From Verrucomicrobiota bacterium (GTDB lineage Bacteria > Verrucomicrobiota > Verrucomicrobiia > Opitutales > Opitutaceae): a stretch of DNA of 7,135 nt. Where the stretch lies: positions 1-7,135 of the forward strand of contig RFJS01000310.1 in NCBI GenBank assembly GCA_003694825.1, given 5' to 3'. A model generated the notes under the pieces. That model did no database searches and had not been told where the DNA came from. It worked only from the letters and a program-made list of their open reading frames with translations. The position numbers and the translations under genes are program-made. This document shows positions 6,446 through 7,135 of this stretch, piece after piece. Each line of letters opens with the position of its first letter. Within the stretch, counting starts at the first letter, position 1.

Positions 6446-6478
6446 GCCCGCAACGCCCCGTGCGTTGCGGGCTTTTTT
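6446..6478 (+). terminator. Intrinsic terminator of pnp
   Basis: A perfect 11-bp stem (GCCCGCAACGC 6446-6456 with GCGTTGCGGGC 6462-6472) closes a 5-base loop and is followed by six T (6473-6478). It lies 41 bases beyond the pnp stop codon. It ends the pnp transcript and separates it from the DUF4199 gene. Confidence 0.95.
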
Positions 6479-6599
6479 CGGGTCCGGCCGACCTGATCCG
6501 CCACCGTCGCCGCCGCACAGCTCTGGGGTTGCCTCCCCGCTCTTGAAAACGCACCGTCCCTCCCTCCCCGAGCACGCACGAAAGCTCAATCAGACCGTC

Positions 6600-7135
6600 A
6601 TGAACGCAGAAAACACCGCTCCCCCCAGCTTCGCCACCCTCATGCGACACGCCGCCATCGCCGGCTCGCTCGCAGCTGCCGGCGCCTTCATCTGGCTGCT
6701 GATCGAATACGCCCTGGGCTTTCACGGAGAGCGCCTCGCCCAGCTCCAATACATGCAGATGGTCGGCCTCGCCTTCCCCATCGCCGCCATCGCCCTGGGG
6801 ATCATGCGGTGGCGCGACCGCGTCCTCGACGGGCGCATCCGCTTCTCCCAGGCCTTCGGCGTCGGCCTCGCGATCGGTCTGTTTTTCGCGATCGACTACG
6901 CCATTTTCAATTGGATCTACGCCGCGGTCATCAACCCCGGGTTCATCGAGCGCATCATCGAATTTCAGGCCCAGGCCATGCTGGAGGCCGGCTCGACACA
7001 GGAAGAGGTCGAAACCGCCATCGAAGCAGCCCGGGCCCACGCCACCGCCGGCAGCTACGGCATGGCCGTCGCCGTGCAGATGCTCGTCGCCTCACTCATC
7101 ATCGCGCTCTTCGCCGCCGTCATCGTCCGTCGGCG
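6600..7135 (+). CDS. DUF4199-family four-helix membrane protein (3' end cut by window)
   Basis: 178 codons are present and the frame is open to the window edge. The last residues (IIALFAAVIVRR) look like the end of the final helix, so probably little is missing. Hydrophobic segments lie at about 18-38, 52-69, 84-110 and 155-176. The stretch GRIRFSQAFGVGLAIGLFFAIDYAIFNWIY (78-107), then INPGFIERIIEFQAQAMLEAG and an acidic helix TQEEVETAIEAAR between helices 3 and 4, is the typical DUF4199 (PF13858) layout; the family is known mainly from Bacteroidota and related phyla and has no established function. The start at 6600 is the first ATG in frame and gives a short polar lead; no Shine-Dalgarno precedes it (leader CTCAATCAGACCGTC). 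It follows the pnp terminator, so it needs its own promoter, but none is clear in 6479-6599. The neighbours say nothing about its job. Confidence 0.85.
   Translation, partial: MNAENTAPPSFATLMRHAAIAGSLAAAGAFIWLLIEYALGFHGERLAQLQYMQMVGLAFPIAAIALGIMRWRDRVLDGRIRFSQAFGVGLAIGLFFAIDYAIFNWIYAAVINPGFIERIIEFQAQAMLEAGSTQEEVETAIEAARAHATAGSYGMAVAVQMLVASLIIALFAAVIVRR

Noticed and set aside
3714..7040. 1108-codon open frame on the minus strand covering pnp
   Set aside because: It lies opposite the certain pnp gene and mirrors its codon bias: the GC-rich third positions of pnp suppress stops in one antisense frame. The translation is rich in G, D, E, A and V repeats with no recognisable domain.
1..7135. Mobile elements, CRISPR arrays, tRNA or phage genes
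   Set aside because: No transposase or integrase motifs, regularly spaced repeats, cloverleaf sequences or terminal inverted repeats were seen.

Overview
The window is chromosomal, GC-rich, tightly packed DNA holding a conserved housekeeping block, rpsO then pnp, flanked by membrane-protein genes. I see no mobile element, phage gene, CRISPR array, tRNA or rRNA. Three things suggest the phylum Verrucomicrobiota, perhaps an Opitutus relative: most start codons lack a Shine-Dalgarno sequence, a DUF4199 protein is present, and the PNPase and OPT proteins have the look of that group. This placement is an inference from protein style and was not checked by any search.

The left part (1-3200) is transcribed leftward. 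It holds the 5' end of an Acr3-type arsenite efflux permease (runs off the window at position 1), a YugP-type membrane zinc peptidase (485-1168) with a clear intrinsic terminator behind it, and an OPT-family transporter (1377-3200). The 204-484 gap holds the peptidase terminator and an AT-rich block in front of acr3.

The right part (3300-7135) is transcribed rightward. It holds rpsO (S15), pnp (polynucleotide phosphorylase) and the start of a DUF4199 membrane protein. OPT and rpsO are divergent across a 308-base spacer. rpsO and pnp are 376 bases apart. That gap contains a strong hairpin plus T-run terminator, followed by a pnp leader rich in inverted repeats. pnp ends at a textbook 11-bp intrinsic terminator.

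The genes themselves are ordinary. The most interesting material is non-coding. The rpsO leader has two stable hairpins close to the start codon. The pnp leader has a 9-bp long-range stem whose 3' arm occurs twice, so two pairings compete, and a further stem sits just before the start codon. Both initiation regions carry nearly the same A/C-rich motif, CCCA(5-6)CCAA, where a Shine-Dalgarno would be expected. In E. coli both genes are autoregulated through their leaders (S15 on rpsO, PNPase with RNase III on pnp). These sequences may be a lineage-specific version of that control. No wholly new protein system is visible.
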